Assembly: GCF_001702265.1 (NCBI RefSeq)
Contig: NZ_MAUE01000034.1
Coordinates: 1 to 64,000, forward strand
DNA length: 64,000 nt
Source: Pseudomonas aylmerensis
GTDB taxonomy: Bacteria > Pseudomonadota > Gammaproteobacteria > Pseudomonadales > Pseudomonadaceae
Direction: 5' to 3'
Both the position numbers and the translations under genes were made by a program. The notes under the pieces are model-generated. The model was not told the origin of the DNA. It saw only the letters and a program-made list of their open reading frames with translations, and searched no databases. This document shows, one piece after another, positions 27,209 through 35,924 of the stretch. Positions within the stretch are counted from its first letter, which is position 1; each line of letters begins with the position of its first letter.

Positions 27209-27968
27209 TGGCTCCCAAATAGGCCTGGATCACCGCCGGGTGCTGACGCACCTCGGCCGGTGGCCCGACGGCAATAACCTGGCCGTAATCGAGCACACTG
27301 ATGCGGTCGCACACGCCCATCACCAGCTTGACGTCGTGCTCGATCAACAACAGCGTGTGGCCGTCGTCGCGGATTTTTTCCAGCAGGCCGCGCAGTTGCA
27401 CCTTCTCACTGGCGTTCATGCCCGCCGCCGGTTCGTCCAGCGCCAGCAGGCGCGGTTCGGTGGCCAGCGCGCGGGCGATTTCCAGGCGGCGCTGGTGGCC
27501 GTAGCTCAGGCTGTCGGCGCGGTAGTTGGCAAAGCCGGCCAGGCCCACATAGGCGAGCAAACGGTGGGCATGCGCGCGGGTTTGCGCCTCTTCATCACGG
27601 GCGCGGCGATGGCGGCTCAAGGCGGCCCACAGGCCGTTGCGGGTGCGCACATGGCGCCCGACCATGACGTTTTCCAGCGCGCTCATGGCATTGAACAGGC
27701 GGATATTCTGGAACGTGCGCGCGATGCCTGCTTCGGCCACCTGGTGCACGCTGGTCGGCCGGTACTCGCGCCCGTCCAGCTGGAAGCGCCCGGAATCCGG
27801 GGTGTAGAGGCCGGTCATGACATTGAAGAAGGTGGTCTTGCCGGCGCCATTGGGGCCGATCAGCCCGTAGATTTCGCCGGGCTGGATGCTCAGGCTCACG
27901 TCGGTCAGCGCCGCGACGCCGCCGAAGTGCTTGTTGACCTGGTCAATCTGCAACAACGGTGCGTTCAT
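27195..27968 (-). CDS. Branched-chain amino acid-type ABC transporter ATP-binding protein (LivG-like)
   Basis: A 257-residue nucleotide-binding domain. Seen: Walker A GPNGAGKTTFFN, RTFQNIRLFNAMSALENVMVG as in LivG, LSYGHQRRLEIARAL signature, Walker B LLALDEPAAGMN and IEHDVKLV. The ATG at 27968 overlaps the LivM stop as ATGA. It is the second ATPase of the importer. Confidence 0.9.
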   Translation of the reverse strand: MNAPLLQIDQVNKHFGGVAALTDVSLSIQPGEIYGLIGPNGAGKTTFFNVMTGLYTPDSGRFQLDGREYRPTSVHQVAEAGIARTFQNIRLFNAMSALENVMVGRHVRTRNGLWAALSRHRRARDEEAQTRAHAHRLLAYVGLAGFANYRADSLSYGHQRRLEIARALATEPRLLALDEPAAGMNASEKVQLRGLLEKIRDDGHTLLLIEHDVKLVMGVCDRISVLDYGQVIAVGPPAEVRQHPAVIQAYLGASAHV

Positions 27969-29050
27969 CGTGCCACTCCTTTGGGCCATAGCCCGGCAGG
28001 TCGATAGAGCATCGCCAGGATCAGCGCCAGGCCGTAGAACAACTGACGGATGATTTCCGGGTCGACCAGTACCTGGCCGAACAGCGCCTGCTGCAGCGGG
28101 CCCATGCTTGCGCGCAGGGCTTCGGGCAGCGCAGCCAGCAGCACGCAGCCGAGCATCACCCCGGGGATATGGCCCATGCCGCCGAGCACCACCATCGCCA
28201 GCACCGCGATGGACTCATTGAGGGTGAACGATTCCGGCGAGACAAAACCCTGGAACGCTGCGAACAGCGCGCCGCTCACGCCGCCGAACGCGGCGCCAAT
28301 CGCGAACGCCAGCAGCTTGAGGCGCACGGTGTTCACGCCCATGGCCTGCGCCGCTTCTTCGTCTTCGCGGATCGCCACCCAGGCGCGGCCAATGCGCGAG
28401 CGCTCGAGGCGAATGCAGGCGAACAGGATCAGCACCACCAGCGCGGCAAACAGGTAGTAATAGAGGTACACCGACGGCAGGCGCAGGCCGAACAGCTCCT
28501 GGGTGCGCCCCAGGTTCACACCCAGCAGGCTGACCGGATCGACTTGCGAAATGCCTTTGGGGCCGTTGGTGATATTCACCGGACGATCGAGGTTGCGCAG
28601 CAGGATGCGGATGATCTCGCCAAAGCCGAGGGTGACGATGGCCAGGTAGTCGCCACGCAGGCGCAAGGTCGGCGCCCCGAGCACCACCCCGCAGCCGGCG
28701 GCGAGCAAAGCGCCCAATGGCAGGATCAGCCAGATCGAGGTGTGCATCCCCGCCGGCAGCCACGCCACCAGCGCCGGGAACTGCTGCAACAGGTGCGGCG
28801 ACGACAGCAGCGCGGCAAGGTAGGCGCCCACCGCGTAGAACGCGATAAAGCCCATGTCCAGCAGCCCGGCGTAGCCGACCACGATGTTCAGCCCGAGGGC
28901 GAGCATGATGTACAGCAAGGCAAAATCCAGGGTGCGTACCCAGGTGTTGCCGCCGGCATGCCCGACGATCCACGGCGCCAGCACCAGGGCCACGGCGAAT
29001 AGTAGCAGGCCGAGGGTCGCGCGTTTGTTGGCGGTCAGAGAGTGGCTCAT
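27965..29050 (-). CDS. Branched-chain amino acid-type ABC transporter permease (LivM-like)
   Basis: A 361-residue inner-membrane permease with about ten hydrophobic segments. Seen: ALGLNIVVGYAGLLDMGFIAFYAVGA near residue 55 and GLxLLAFAIGAAFGGVSGALFA plus VVLGGMGHIPGVMLG, the LivM hallmarks. The ATG at 29050 overlaps the LivH stop as ATGA. It pairs with LivH to form the translocation channel. Confidence 0.9.
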   Translation of the reverse strand: MSHSLTANKRATLGLLLFAVALVLAPWIVGHAGGNTWVRTLDFALLYIMLALGLNIVVGYAGLLDMGFIAFYAVGAYLAALLSSPHLLQQFPALVAWLPAGMHTSIWLILPLGALLAAGCGVVLGAPTLRLRGDYLAIVTLGFGEIIRILLRNLDRPVNITNGPKGISQVDPVSLLGVNLGRTQELFGLRLPSVYLYYYLFAALVVLILFACIRLERSRIGRAWVAIREDEEAAQAMGVNTVRLKLLAFAIGAAFGGVSGALFAAFQGFVSPESFTLNESIAVLAMVVLGGMGHIPGVMLGCVLLAALPEALRASMGPLQQALFGQVLVDPEIIRQLFYGLALILAMLYRPAGLWPKGVAR

Positions 29051-29994
29051 GCGCGCGTCGCCAAGCGTTCGCCGAGCAGCCCGGACGGCCGGAATACCAG
29101 CACCGCGATCAACACGATAAAGGCGAACACATCCTGGTAATTACTGCCGAACACGCCGTTGGTGGCGGCACCGAGATAGCCGGTGCCCAGGGCTTCGATC
29201 AGCCCCAGCAGCAGGCCACCGAGCATCGCGCCCTTGAGGTTGCCGATACCGCCCAGCACCGCTGCGGTAAAGGCCTTGATCCCCGGCAAGAAGCCCATGT
29301 AGAAATGCGCGCTGCCGTAGTTGCTGGCCATCATCACCCCGGCCAGCGCCGCCAGGGCACCGCCGATGGCGAAGGTGAGCACAATGATGCGGTTGGGGTT
29401 GATGCCCATCAGGCTGGCGACTTGCGGGTTCTCTGCCACGGCGCGCATCGCCCGGCCAAAGCGGGTGCGCTCGACCAGCACCAGCAGCGCGACCATCACC
29501 GACAACGCGATGGCGATGGTGGTCAGCGCGGTGGCGTTGGTGATCGCCGGGTGCGCCGAAGCGCCGGCCAACACTTCGATGGGCTCCAGCGGCAGCAGTT
29601 GCGGGAACATCTGCGGGTTGCGCGTCCACACCAGCATGGCGAGGGTCTGCAGCAGCAGCGACACGCCGATCCCACTGATCAGCGGCGCCAGGCGCGGGGC
29701 GTGGCGCAGGCGGCGATAGGCCACACGCTCGATCACCACGGCCAGCAGCGCACAGAACGCCATCGCGACCAGCGTGGCCAACAGCAACACCAGCACCGGC
29801 GGCAATGCCGGCCAGGTGGCTTGCAGCAGGCGGATCACCGACAGGCCCACCAGCGCGCCGATCATCAACACATCGCCATGGGCAAAGTTGATGATGCGCA
29901 AAATGCCGTAGACCATGGTGTAACCCAGGGCCACCAGCGCGTAGAGACTGCCCGTCATCAAGCCATTGAGCAGTTGTTGGATAAACCCATCCAT
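29047..29994 (-). CDS. Branched-chain amino acid-type ABC transporter permease (LivH-like)
   Basis: A 315-residue inner-membrane permease and the first gene of the leftward operon. Seen: LLNGLMTGSLYALVALGYTMVYGILRIINFAHGD at the N-terminus (split over positions 6-39), and PGIKAFTAAVLGGIGNLKGAMLGGLLLGLIE near the C-terminus. The ATG at 29994 is preferred to one 15 residues upstream because family members begin just before the first membrane segment. Confidence 0.9.
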   Translation of the reverse strand: MDGFIQQLLNGLMTGSLYALVALGYTMVYGILRIINFAHGDVLMIGALVGLSVIRLLQATWPALPPVLVLLLATLVAMAFCALLAVVIERVAYRRLRHAPRLAPLISGIGVSLLLQTLAMLVWTRNPQMFPQLLPLEPIEVLAGASAHPAITNATALTTIAIALSVMVALLVLVERTRFGRAMRAVAENPQVASLMGINPNRIIVLTFAIGGALAALAGVMMASNYGSAHFYMGFLPGIKAFTAAVLGGIGNLKGAMLGGLLLGLIEALGTGYLGAATNGVFGSNYQDVFAFIVLIAVLVFRPSGLLGERLATRA

Positions 29995-30166
29995 CAGGAC
30001 CCTGAACCTCAGTGCGTACAAGGGCGGCACACTAAGCATCTATTCTGTTTTTATCAAATATCAGAAAGTCATATGGTTATACCAAAGCGATAACAGGCTA
30101 TTTACGCCATATATACGGCATTTATGGCTCTTTATTTGCGCAGAGTGTTGGTATTTAATTCAACAC
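29995..30166. promoter_or_regulatory. Divergent control region between LivH-like and LysR genes
   Basis: AT-rich gap with promoters for both directions. It holds the palindrome TGGT-TAT-ACCA at 30074-30084 (T-N9-A, LysR-box-like) and TTAT-N9-ATAA at 30077-30093. The core TATGGTTAT at 30072-30080 is shared with 2484-2492 in the sulfonate region. Binding by the adjacent LysR protein or CysB is inferred only. Confidence 0.45.
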
Positions 30167-31063
30167 ATGAATAAATTAGAACAGTTAGCCAATGACCCTC
30201 CCCTGCGCGCCGTGCGCACCTTCGAAGCGTTTGCGCGCCATGGCGGGGTGAATGCCGCCGCGCGCGAGCTGGACGTGTCCGCCTCGGCGATCAGCCATCA
30301 ACTGCACTTGCTCGAAGATTTCCTGCAGCAGCCGCTGACCTTGCGCCAGGGCCGCAACCTGGTACTTACCGATGAAGGCCGCGAGTATTACCGTGCGATT
30401 CGCTCGGCGTTCGCGGTACTGCGCAGCGCCACCGAACACGTGCGCGAGAAAAGCGCCACGCGCCAGGTCACCATCAGTCTGATCCCGTTGTTTGGCATCA
30501 ACCTGTTCATCCCGCGCCTGGCCGACTTCCTCAAGGATCACCCGGCGCTGGACATCAACGTGACCTACGCCAACCACCGCAGCTACCCCAGCGACGCGGC
30601 CGACCTGTCGATCCGCTTCGGCACCGGGCACTGGCCGGGCTATCACAGCGAGCCGTTGATTTGCGGCGCGGTCACACCCTATTGCAGTCGCGCATTCCTG
30701 GCACAACACGGCCCCATCGACACACCGCAGGCGCTGAGCCAACTGCCCCTGCTGCACGACGAAGAACGCGGCACCTGGGGCCAATGGTTCGAAGCCGCCG
30801 AAGTCGACGCCACGGCGCTCAATGGGTTGCTGTTGGAAGATGGCCAACTGGCGCTCACGGCCACCCTCACCGGCCTCGGCTGCGCCTTGCTGCGCGAGCC
30901 GCTGGTGACGCCACATGTGGCCAGTGGTGAGTTGGTGAAGCTGTTCGACCTGCAGGTCAACGACGGCCGCCAGTACTACCTGTGCCGACGGGCCAACAGC
31001 GAATTGTCGAGCGAGGGGAATGACTTGTATGACTGGATCAAGCGCAGCTTGATCGCGGTGTAG
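30167..31063 (+). CDS. LysR-family transcriptional regulator (GcvA-like)
   Basis: A 298-residue LysR regulator. Winged helix-turn-helix at residues 15-70 (RTFEAFARHGGVNAAARELD then VSASAISHQLHLLE), then a type 2 periplasmic-binding-like effector domain with the GcvA-type DLSIRFGTGHWPGY segment. The ATG at 30167 is the only sensible start; the upstream open frame lacks support. It is divergent from the ABC importer/ATC hydrolase operon and is the likely regulator of it. Confidence 0.9.
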   Translation: MNKLEQLANDPPLRAVRTFEAFARHGGVNAAARELDVSASAISHQLHLLEDFLQQPLTLRQGRNLVLTDEGREYYRAIRSAFAVLRSATEHVREKSATRQVTISLIPLFGINLFIPRLADFLKDHPALDINVTYANHRSYPSDAADLSIRFGTGHWPGYHSEPLICGAVTPYCSRAFLAQHGPIDTPQALSQLPLLHDEERGTWGQWFEAAEVDATALNGLLLEDGQLALTATLTGLGCALLREPLVTPHVASGELVKLFDLQVNDGRQYYLCRRANSELSSEGNDLYDWIKRSLIAV

Positions 31064-31078
31064 AGCGCGATTTGAACG

Positions 31079-31942
31079 ATGGGAGCGGTGGAGTAATAGC
31101 GCGGCTGCGAGGGCGGTGGGGCTGACAGATCTTCTGTGCCTGACACACCGCCTTCGCGGCCTCGCTGGGGCTCGACGGCTCCCACAGGGGGGCGGCTGTG
31201 TGGCTGGGATTTGAGCAGGAGCCGGGTTTCGCTATGTGGTTGAAATTTCGGCTACAACACCGGTCAACTGTGGGAGATGTCGAGCTTTAGCGAGGCTGCG
31301 AAGGCGGCGGCACTGACAGTTCTTCTGTGCCTGATGCACCGCCTTCGCGGCCTCGCTGGGGCTCGACGGCTCCCACAGGGGGGGCAGTTGTGTGGCTGGG
31401 ATTTGAGCAGGAGCCGGGTTTCGCTATGTGGCTGAGATTCCAGCTACAACACCGGTCAACTGTGGGAGATGTCGAGCTTTAGCGAGGCTGCGAAGGCGGC
31501 GGCACTGACAATCCTTCTGTGCCTGATACACCGCCTTCGCGGCCTCGCCGGGGCTCGACGGCTCCCACAGGGGGGAGCGGCTGTGTGGCTGGGATTTGAG
31601 CAGGAGCCGGGTTTGCTATGTGGTTGAAATTTCAGCTACAACACCGGTCAACTGTGGGAGATGTCGAGCTTTAGCGAGGCTGCGAAGGCGGCGGCACTCA
31701 CTGCCCTTCTGTGCCTGATACACCGCCTTCGCGGCCTCGCTGGGGCTCGACGGCTCCCACAGGGGGGCGGCTGTGTGACTGGGATTTGAGCAGGAGCCGG
31801 TTTCGCTATGTGGTTGAAATTTCAGCTACCACTCCGCCCAACTGTGGGAGATGTCGAGCTTTAGCGAGGCTGCGAAGGCGGCGGCATTGGCAGTCCTGCT
31901 GTGCCTGACACACCGCCTTCGCGGCCTCGCTAAAGCTCCCAC
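31079..31942. repeat. Tandem REP-type array, five units of 190-192 bp
   Basis: Palindrome left arms (GTGGGAGATGTCGAGC and GCGAGGCTGCGAAGGCGG) begin at about 31079, 31270, 31462, 31654 and 31844. Each has an inverted partner CGCCTTCGCGGCCTCGCTGG ... GGCTCCCAC about 90 bases later, then a spacer containing GATTTGAGCAGGAGCCGGG. The palindrome sequence differs from the other arrays in this window, so it is a different REP family. It fills the gap after the LysR gene; no coding sequence is supported. Confidence 0.9.
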
Positions 31943-31976
31943 ATTTGGCGGCGTTCGACATCAGGGTCTTGGCGGG

Positions 31977-32990
31977 TCAGCTGCCATTGCCGTCATGGGC
32001 CTCTTCGAAGAAGTAGTCCTTCCAGCTCGCCGCCTTGTTTTTCAGCACACCGAGTTCCTGCAATTTCTCGGCGTAGATATAGGTGCGCTGCGGCACGATG
32101 GTGAAATCGATTTCCGGGTCCTGGACGATTTTCTCGACCAGGTCCAGCGGCAACTTCGACTGCTCTACGCGGATATACGCCTTGGCAGCAGCCGGTTTGT
32201 CGGCCTTGATGATTTTCTCGGCCTCGGCCAGTGCGTCATAGAACGCCTTGTAGGTCTTGGGGTTTTCGTCGTGGAATTTCTGCGTGGTGTACAGCACGTT
32301 GAACGTGGCCTGGCCGCCGAGGATGTCGTAGGAACTGAGCACCTTGTGCACGTTGGGATTCAACAGCTCCTGGTACTGGAACGGCGGGCTGGAGAAGTGC
32401 GAGTTGATCTCCGAACCGCCGGCAATCAACGCCGCCGTGGCGTCGGGGTGAGCCAGGCTGATGGAGATGTCATCAAACTTCTTGTAGTTGGCATCGCCGA
32501 ACTGCTTGGCGGTTTCGATCTGCAGGGTGCGTGACTGAAAGCCCACGCCGGCAGCGGGCACGGCGATGCGGTCTTTCTCGGTGAAGTCCTTGAGGGTCTT
32601 CACGTTGGGGTTGTTGGTCAGCAGGTAATTGGGCATCGAGCCGAGGGAGGCGATGGCCTTGACGTTCTGCTTGCCCTTGGTGCGGTCCCACAGCGTGAGC
32701 ATCGGCGGCACACCGGCCGAGACCACATCCAGGGCGCCGGCCAGCAGCGATTCGTTCATGGCCGTGGCACCGGATATGCTGTTCCATTCCACCTTGATAT
32801 CCAGGCCCTGCTCCTTGCCGTGTTTTTCGATCAGGCGCTGATCGCGCACCACGTCGAGGATCAGGTAGCCGATGCCGAATTGCTGGGCGATGCTGATGGT
32901 GCCTTCGGCCTGCGCACCGGGGCTGAGCAAGGCCGAGGCAGCGACAAGGGATGCCGCCAGGAGGGTCAGGGAGGAACGCTTGAAAGTCAT
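31977..32990 (-). CDS. ABC transporter substrate-binding protein (NMT1/SsuA-like)
   Basis: A 337-residue periplasmic binding protein with a signal peptide (residues 1-28, ending AQA before EGTISIAQQF). Seen: IGYLILDVVRDQRLIEKHG, NSISGATAMNESLLAGALDVV and GVPPMLTLWDRTKG, which fit the nitrate/sulfonate/taurine/thiamine-precursor binding superfamily. It stands alone with no permease or ATPase nearby, so it likely plugs into a transporter elsewhere. Substrate unknown. Confidence 0.83.
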   Translation of the reverse strand: MTFKRSSLTLLAASLVAASALLSPGAQAEGTISIAQQFGIGYLILDVVRDQRLIEKHGKEQGLDIKVEWNSISGATAMNESLLAGALDVVSAGVPPMLTLWDRTKGKQNVKAIASLGSMPNYLLTNNPNVKTLKDFTEKDRIAVPAAGVGFQSRTLQIETAKQFGDANYKKFDDISISLAHPDATAALIAGGSEINSHFSSPPFQYQELLNPNVHKVLSSYDILGGQATFNVLYTTQKFHDENPKTYKAFYDALAEAEKIIKADKPAAAKAYIRVEQSKLPLDLVEKIVQDPEIDFTIVPQRTYIYAEKLQELGVLKNKAASWKDYFFEEAHDGNGS

Positions 32991-33154
32991 GGGGGTCTGC
33001 CGCGTTTTCGGGAAGGTGCTGGAGCGTAGCGGCGGTTTTTAAGACAGCAAAAGAATATTGGGGTCTATTGTTATGCAAATAATCCCCAAACTGGCGTGCG
33101 GCTGGTATTGTGCCGCGCTTTGTAAAACTGCCGCAGACTGCGAGGAAATGGACG

Positions 33155-33586
33155 TTGAACACTGACGAAAAAATGACCGGGGACCTGTTCGAGGTGGATA
33201 AGCGCCTGTCACTCAAACCCGTGGTGGACTTCAACGCCTACCTGCGCAGCGCGTTCGGCGACGGCACCTGCACCTGCGTGCGCTGCACGGCCAGTGGCGG
33301 TGACGAGACGGGCTATGAGTTCCAGCACTCGTTCGCTTTCGACGGTAAACCGAGCCACCGGCGCTTCGCTTCGACGGCCGGCAGTGATGTGTTGCAGATG
33401 CTCAAGAAAGCCTGGCTGTCGTACACCAAGGCCGAGCTGCCGCTCAGTGGTGCGCTGGCGCTGGACACGGTAAAGGAATTCGTCGAACCGCAGTTGCACA
33501 AGCGCCTGGCACCGCTGTTCCTGGCCAGCGGCTTGGTCAAGGATGTCGACGGCGAGTTGCGCCTGCAGCCACAAGCTGCTGCCTGA
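33155..33586 (+). CDS. Conserved small protein of unknown function
   Basis: A 143-residue protein I do not recognise. A TTG at 33155 has GAGGAAA 7 bases upstream and is the best start; an ATG at 33173 is also possible. Seen: a CTCVRC cysteine cluster near residue 40, no signal peptide, no membrane segment, and a C-terminal EFVEPQLHKRLAPLF helix. It is flanked by an orphan binding protein (divergent) and a convergent ADH gene across a strong hairpin. Confidence 0.65.
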   Translation: MNTDEKMTGDLFEVDKRLSLKPVVDFNAYLRSAFGDGTCTCVRCTASGGDETGYEFQHSFAFDGKPSHRRFASTAGSDVLQMLKKAWLSYTKAELPLSGALALDTVKEFVEPQLHKRLAPLFLASGLVKDVDGELRLQPQAAA

Positions 33587-33596
33587 TCAACTCCAT

Positions 33597-33629
33597 TGCA
33601 GGAGCCGGCTTACCGGCTCCTGCAAGGGA
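33597..33629. terminator. Strong GC-rich hairpin between convergent genes
   Basis: TTGCAGGAGCCGG-CTTA-CCGGCTCCTGCAA is a perfect inverted repeat. It lies between the small gene ending at 33586 and the convergent ADH gene ending at 33634, and can stop transcription both ways. There is no clear T-run. Confidence 0.6.
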
Positions 33630-33633
33630 TCGC

Positions 33634-34878
33634 CTAGAACCCGGGAACGCCCTGCACGCGAATCTCCGGCGTCAGTTCTTCCAGCGGCTCGACCAGTGGC
33701 CGCTCGTCGATCCCCGGCAGCAGGATCACCTTGCGGCAATCCTCCTCGGCCTTGTCGAATAGCTCATAACCGCGCGCCGCCTGCTCCAGCGACAGGCGAT
33801 GGGTGACGATCGCCTCCGGGTTCAAGTGCCCCAGTTCGATGTGCCCCAGCAGCTCCGGCAGGAACCGCTGCACATGCGTCTGGCCCATCTTGAAAGTCAG
33901 GCCCTTGTCGAACGCGTCGCCGAACATGAAGCCATGGATAAACCCGGCATACACCCCGGCGACGCTGACCGTGCCACCCCGGCGCACGGCGGCGATGCAC
34001 TGGCGCAGGGCCTTGCCGCTGCTGCCTTCGAGCTTGAGGGTGGTGAGGATGGTTTCGGTGGTGCTGCCCTTGGCCTCGAAGCCGACCGCATCGACCACGC
34101 CATCGACGCCGCGCATACCGGCAGTCTGGCGGATGATGGTGTCGGCAGGGTCATCGTCTTCCTCGAAGTTGATCGGGATCACGCCATACGTTTTCTGTGC
34201 ATAGGCCAGGCGATACGGGTGATCGTCGACCATGAAGATCTGCGCGGCCCCAAGCATCTGTGCGCACGCGGCGCTGAGCAGTCCCACCGGGCCGGCGCCA
34301 TAGATCGCCACGCTCGAGCCCTCGCCGATGCCGGCATTGGTCACCGCCTGCCAGGCGGTGGGCAGGATGTCGGAAAGGAACAACACCTTCTCATCCGCAA
34401 GGGTGCCAGGCACCTTGAACGGCCCGGTATTGGCCTTGGGCACCCGCACCAGCTCGGCCTGGCCACCGGGAATGCCGCCGTACAAACGGCTATAGCCAAA
34501 CAGCGCCGCTCCCGGCGGGATCGCCTTTTTATTCAAGATCGCGCCGCGCCCGTCGTTAGTGGTTTCGCAGGCGGCGAACTGCTGGAGCTGGCAGAAGAAG
34601 CAGTCACCACAGGCAATCACGAACGGGATCACCACACGGTCGCCGCGCTGCACGGCCGTCACCGCCGGCCCGGTTTCCTCGACGATGCCCATGAACTCGT
34701 GCCCGAAGATATCCCCGTGCTCCACCGTGGGGATCTTGCCCCGGTACAGGTGCAGGTCCGAACCACAGATGGCCGTGGCAGTGACGCGCAAAATGATGTC
34801 GTCCGGCTGCTCAATGATCGGATCGGGAACCGTGTCCACCTGCACCTTATGGGCGCCCTGGAAAGTCATCGCTCGCAT
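33634..34878 (-). CDS. Zinc-dependent alcohol dehydrogenase (formaldehyde-dehydrogenase-like)
   Basis: A 414-residue medium-chain dehydrogenase. Seen: catalytic-zinc residues Cys in AICGSDLHLYRG and His-Glu in GHEFMGIVEETG, the structural zinc Cys cluster CGDCFFCQLQQFAAC, and GAGPVGLLSAACAQMLGA for NAD(P). Length and the extended C-terminal region match the glutathione-independent formaldehyde-dehydrogenase-like group. The ATG at 34878 has AGGAG 8 bases upstream. Downstream in the direction of a methyltransferase and an HO-like oxidase, 90 bases apart, so it may share their operon. Confidence 0.85.
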   Translation of the reverse strand: MRAMTFQGAHKVQVDTVPDPIIEQPDDIILRVTATAICGSDLHLYRGKIPTVEHGDIFGHEFMGIVEETGPAVTAVQRGDRVVIPFVIACGDCFFCQLQQFAACETTNDGRGAILNKKAIPPGAALFGYSRLYGGIPGGQAELVRVPKANTGPFKVPGTLADEKVLFLSDILPTAWQAVTNAGIGEGSSVAIYGAGPVGLLSAACAQMLGAAQIFMVDDHPYRLAYAQKTYGVIPINFEEDDDPADTIIRQTAGMRGVDGVVDAVGFEAKGSTTETILTTLKLEGSSGKALRQCIAAVRRGGTVSVAGVYAGFIHGFMFGDAFDKGLTFKMGQTHVQRFLPELLGHIELGHLNPEAIVTHRLSLEQAARGYELFDKAEEDCRKVILLPGIDERPLVEPLEELTPEIRVQGVPGF

Positions 34879-34968
34879 GCTCTGCACTCCTGCCGTTAAA
34901 GGGGTTATAGGTAAGGGCGGTTGAGCCGGCGAGCGTTCCTTCAGCGTGCGTCCACACCTGATGAGTGG

Positions 34969-35913
34969 TCAGCGCAAACGGGTGACGGTGAGCGCGACCA
35001 CGGCAATTCGCTCCACGCGCTCATACCCGGGTTTGCCCAGCTCTTCGCCGAACACATCAGGATCGAGTTCGCGGTAGGTCCAACCGAAAGCGTCGCTGGC
35101 AAGCAGCGGCTTGACCGCCGCCAGAAACGGGTCTTCGCCGGCGACGATCGCCACGCCGGTGTAGAGCACCAGGCTGCCGCCAAGGGCCAGGCGCCCGAGT
35201 GATTCGCTGGCGATACGCACCGACAGTTGCTCACCCAGCGCGCCGCCGCCATGCCGATAGGCGCGCTGACGGTCGTCGTTCATATAGGGTGGATTGGCGA
35301 CGATCAGGTCGAATTCGCCCTCGACACTGCCCAGCACATCGCTGTGGTAGGCACTGACGTTGGCCAGTCCCGCCAGCTCCGCGTTCACCGCCGTGAGGCG
35401 CAAGGCACGCGGGTTGATGTCCACTGCCAGCACCTCGGCGTCGGGCCGCGCGCGGGCGACCACCAGCGCGCCAACACCGGCGCCGCAGCCGATGTCCACG
35501 GCGCGGGTGATCGGCTCGCCGCGCTGCTGCAGATGGGCTTCGAGCAGGTGCGCGAAGCGGTAGCTGTCCGGTCCGAAAAACACCGCATCCGACTGTGTGG
35601 TGGGGTACGCCGAGTGGGCCAGCAGCAGATCATCCAGGCTCGACCAACGCACCGCGCTGCGCCACAGCGCGTCGTGCTTCTCGATCACATCGGCCTGCTG
35701 CAACTCTTCCCGGAATGCTTCGGGCAACAGTTGATTGTCAAACGGCATCGACCAGCCAAAGACATCACGCAGGTCGACCGCCAGTGGCGTGGGCAAGCGT
35801 TGATAGACCCGCTCATGGGTCAACGGCGTCGGCGTGATGAACCGGTAGCCGTGCTCCTTCAACCCCCGGCCCAGGTTGAGCAAGGCGCGGTCGGCGAGTT
35901 GTTGTGCAGACAT
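34969..35913 (-). CDS. Class I SAM-dependent methyltransferase
   Basis: A 314-residue methyltransferase. Seen: AVDIGCGAGVGALVVARARP (SAM-binding motif I, about residue 148), LAVDINPRALRLTAVNAELAG, and the NPPY motif in IVANPPYMND typical of N-methyltransferases such as PrmC/RsmC-like enzymes. The N-terminal 140 residues lack a family I can name. It lies 12 bases after the HO-like oxidase gene, so the two are coupled. A small-molecule or protein/rRNA substrate is possible. Confidence 0.85.
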   Translation of the reverse strand: MSAQQLADRALLNLGRGLKEHGYRFITPTPLTHERVYQRLPTPLAVDLRDVFGWSMPFDNQLLPEAFREELQQADVIEKHDALWRSAVRWSSLDDLLLAHSAYPTTQSDAVFFGPDSYRFAHLLEAHLQQRGEPITRAVDIGCGAGVGALVVARARPDAEVLAVDINPRALRLTAVNAELAGLANVSAYHSDVLGSVEGEFDLIVANPPYMNDDRQRAYRHGGGALGEQLSVRIASESLGRLALGGSLVLYTGVAIVAGEDPFLAAVKPLLASDAFGWTYRELDPDVFGEELGKPGYERVERIAVVALTVTRLR

Positions 35914-35924
35914 GGGCAAGGACC

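Noticed and set aside
31079..31942. Transposon or insertion sequence
   Set aside because: No transposase or RAYT gene and no terminal inverted repeats around the region; the units are REP-type and tandem.
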